Part shown: positions 63,905-64,000 of the stretch, in pieces
Position numbering within the stretch: the first letter of the stretch is position 1
How the letters are laid out: each line of letters begins with the position of its first letter
NCBI RefSeq assembly: GCF_000243675.2
Contig: NZ_AHMM02000015.1
Coordinates: 728,001-792,000, forward strand
DNA: 64,000 nucleotides
Origin: Leptospira inadai serovar Lyme str. 10
Lineage (GTDB): Bacteria > Spirochaetota > Leptospiria > Leptospirales > Leptospiraceae
Direction: 5' to 3'
Program-made: the position numbers and the translations under genes
The notes under the pieces: generated by a model
The model's database searches: none
Told to the model about the DNA's origin: nothing
Seen by the model: only the letters and a program-made list of their open reading frames with translations

Positions 63905-64000
63905 TTAATCGCCGGAAAGTCGAATCTCTCTTAATATTCTTAAAATTTCTTCGAACTTATACGGTTTTTGAATCGTGTGTTTTAACCCGATAGCTTCGAT
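63905..64000 (-). CDS. Response-regulator receiver domain, C-terminal end (continues beyond window)
   Basis: Minus-strand reading into the stop at 63905-63907 gives 31 residues, IEAIGLKHTIQKPYKFEEIL then RILREIRLSGD. This is the final beta-strand and helix of a receiver domain, with the conserved Lys-Pro (QKPYKFEEIL) and a closing helix. The gene or the protein ends there, so the receiver domain is C-terminal, as in single-domain regulators or hybrid kinases. Confidence 0.78.
   Translation of the reverse strand: MEAIGLKHTIQKPYKFEEILRILREIRLSGD

Overview
The window is a spirochaete chromosome segment, most probably Leptospira of a non-pathogenic or intermediate clade. The evidence is: spirochaete-type flagellar genes (a FlgI C-terminus followed by a muramidase-less FlgJ, and a FlgG/FlgF-like rod protein); many lipoproteins with relaxed spirochaetal lipoboxes; a very large GAF-rich adenylate cyclase; 7TMR-DISM, MHYT and SpoIIE/TPR signalling proteins; and moderate GC content. 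Genus is inferred from gene style; no rRNA or other marker gene is present. No tRNA, rRNA, CRISPR array, prophage or intact insertion sequence was seen.

Layout. 1-7 kb: the end of flgI, flgJ, and a separate FlgG/FlgF-like gene. Between them lies a minus-strand, overlapping four-gene operon (ATP-grasp enzyme, two methyltransferases, and a YihY membrane protein carrying a large beta-propeller insertion). 7.5-9.5 kb: SRPBCC, VOC and ArsR-SRPBCC genes. 9.9-10.4 kb: three tandem 158-bp repeats. 10.4-14.6 kb: triple-GAF adenylate cyclase. 15.4-17.8 kb: two more ArsR-SRPBCC pairs and a GFA enzyme. 17.8-20.8 kb: two tandem seven-bladed YVTN propeller lipoproteins. 21.5-29.5 kb: signalling (membrane-bound AraC regulator, PilJ-type kinase, HD-GYP regulator, MHYT hybrid kinase). 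29.8-38.8 kb: SCO1 protein, an outer-membrane-protein/lipoprotein operon, a CsgG-like lipoprotein, a secreted W-repeat protein and a membrane protein. 38.8-42.1 kb: TfoX-N protein, lysophospholipase-like hydrolase, glutathione S-transferase and a GST remnant. 42.7-49.7 kb: TonB-dependent receptor convergent with an operon for a periplasmic binding protein/TPR fusion and a HAMP-SpoIIE-TPR phosphatase. 49.9-51.9 kb: Ogt and Ada-AlkA alkylation repair. 52-53 kb: decayed genes and an inverted copy of the dispersed repeat. 53.4-64 kb: small metal-binding and lipoprotein genes, FecR protein, enoyl-CoA hydratase, a split alpha/beta hydrolase, Crp regulator, a large unknown membrane protein, a fourth ArsR-SRPBCC pair and the end of a response regulator.

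Most notable. Four ArsR-SRPBCC two-gene modules occur in one window, each with overlapping genes and each preceded by its own, unrelated inverted repeat sitting on the promoter. In three of them the -10 box lies only 6-9 bases before the regulator's start codon and no Shine-Dalgarno is visible, which predicts leaderless or nearly leaderless regulator mRNAs, while the second gene of each pair has a good Shine-Dalgarno. A dispersed repeat family (five copies at three loci) supplies the last codons of one SRPBCC gene and borders a truncated hydrolase. Other items for follow-up are the TonB/binding-protein/SpoIIE cluster and the YihY protein with the propeller insertion.
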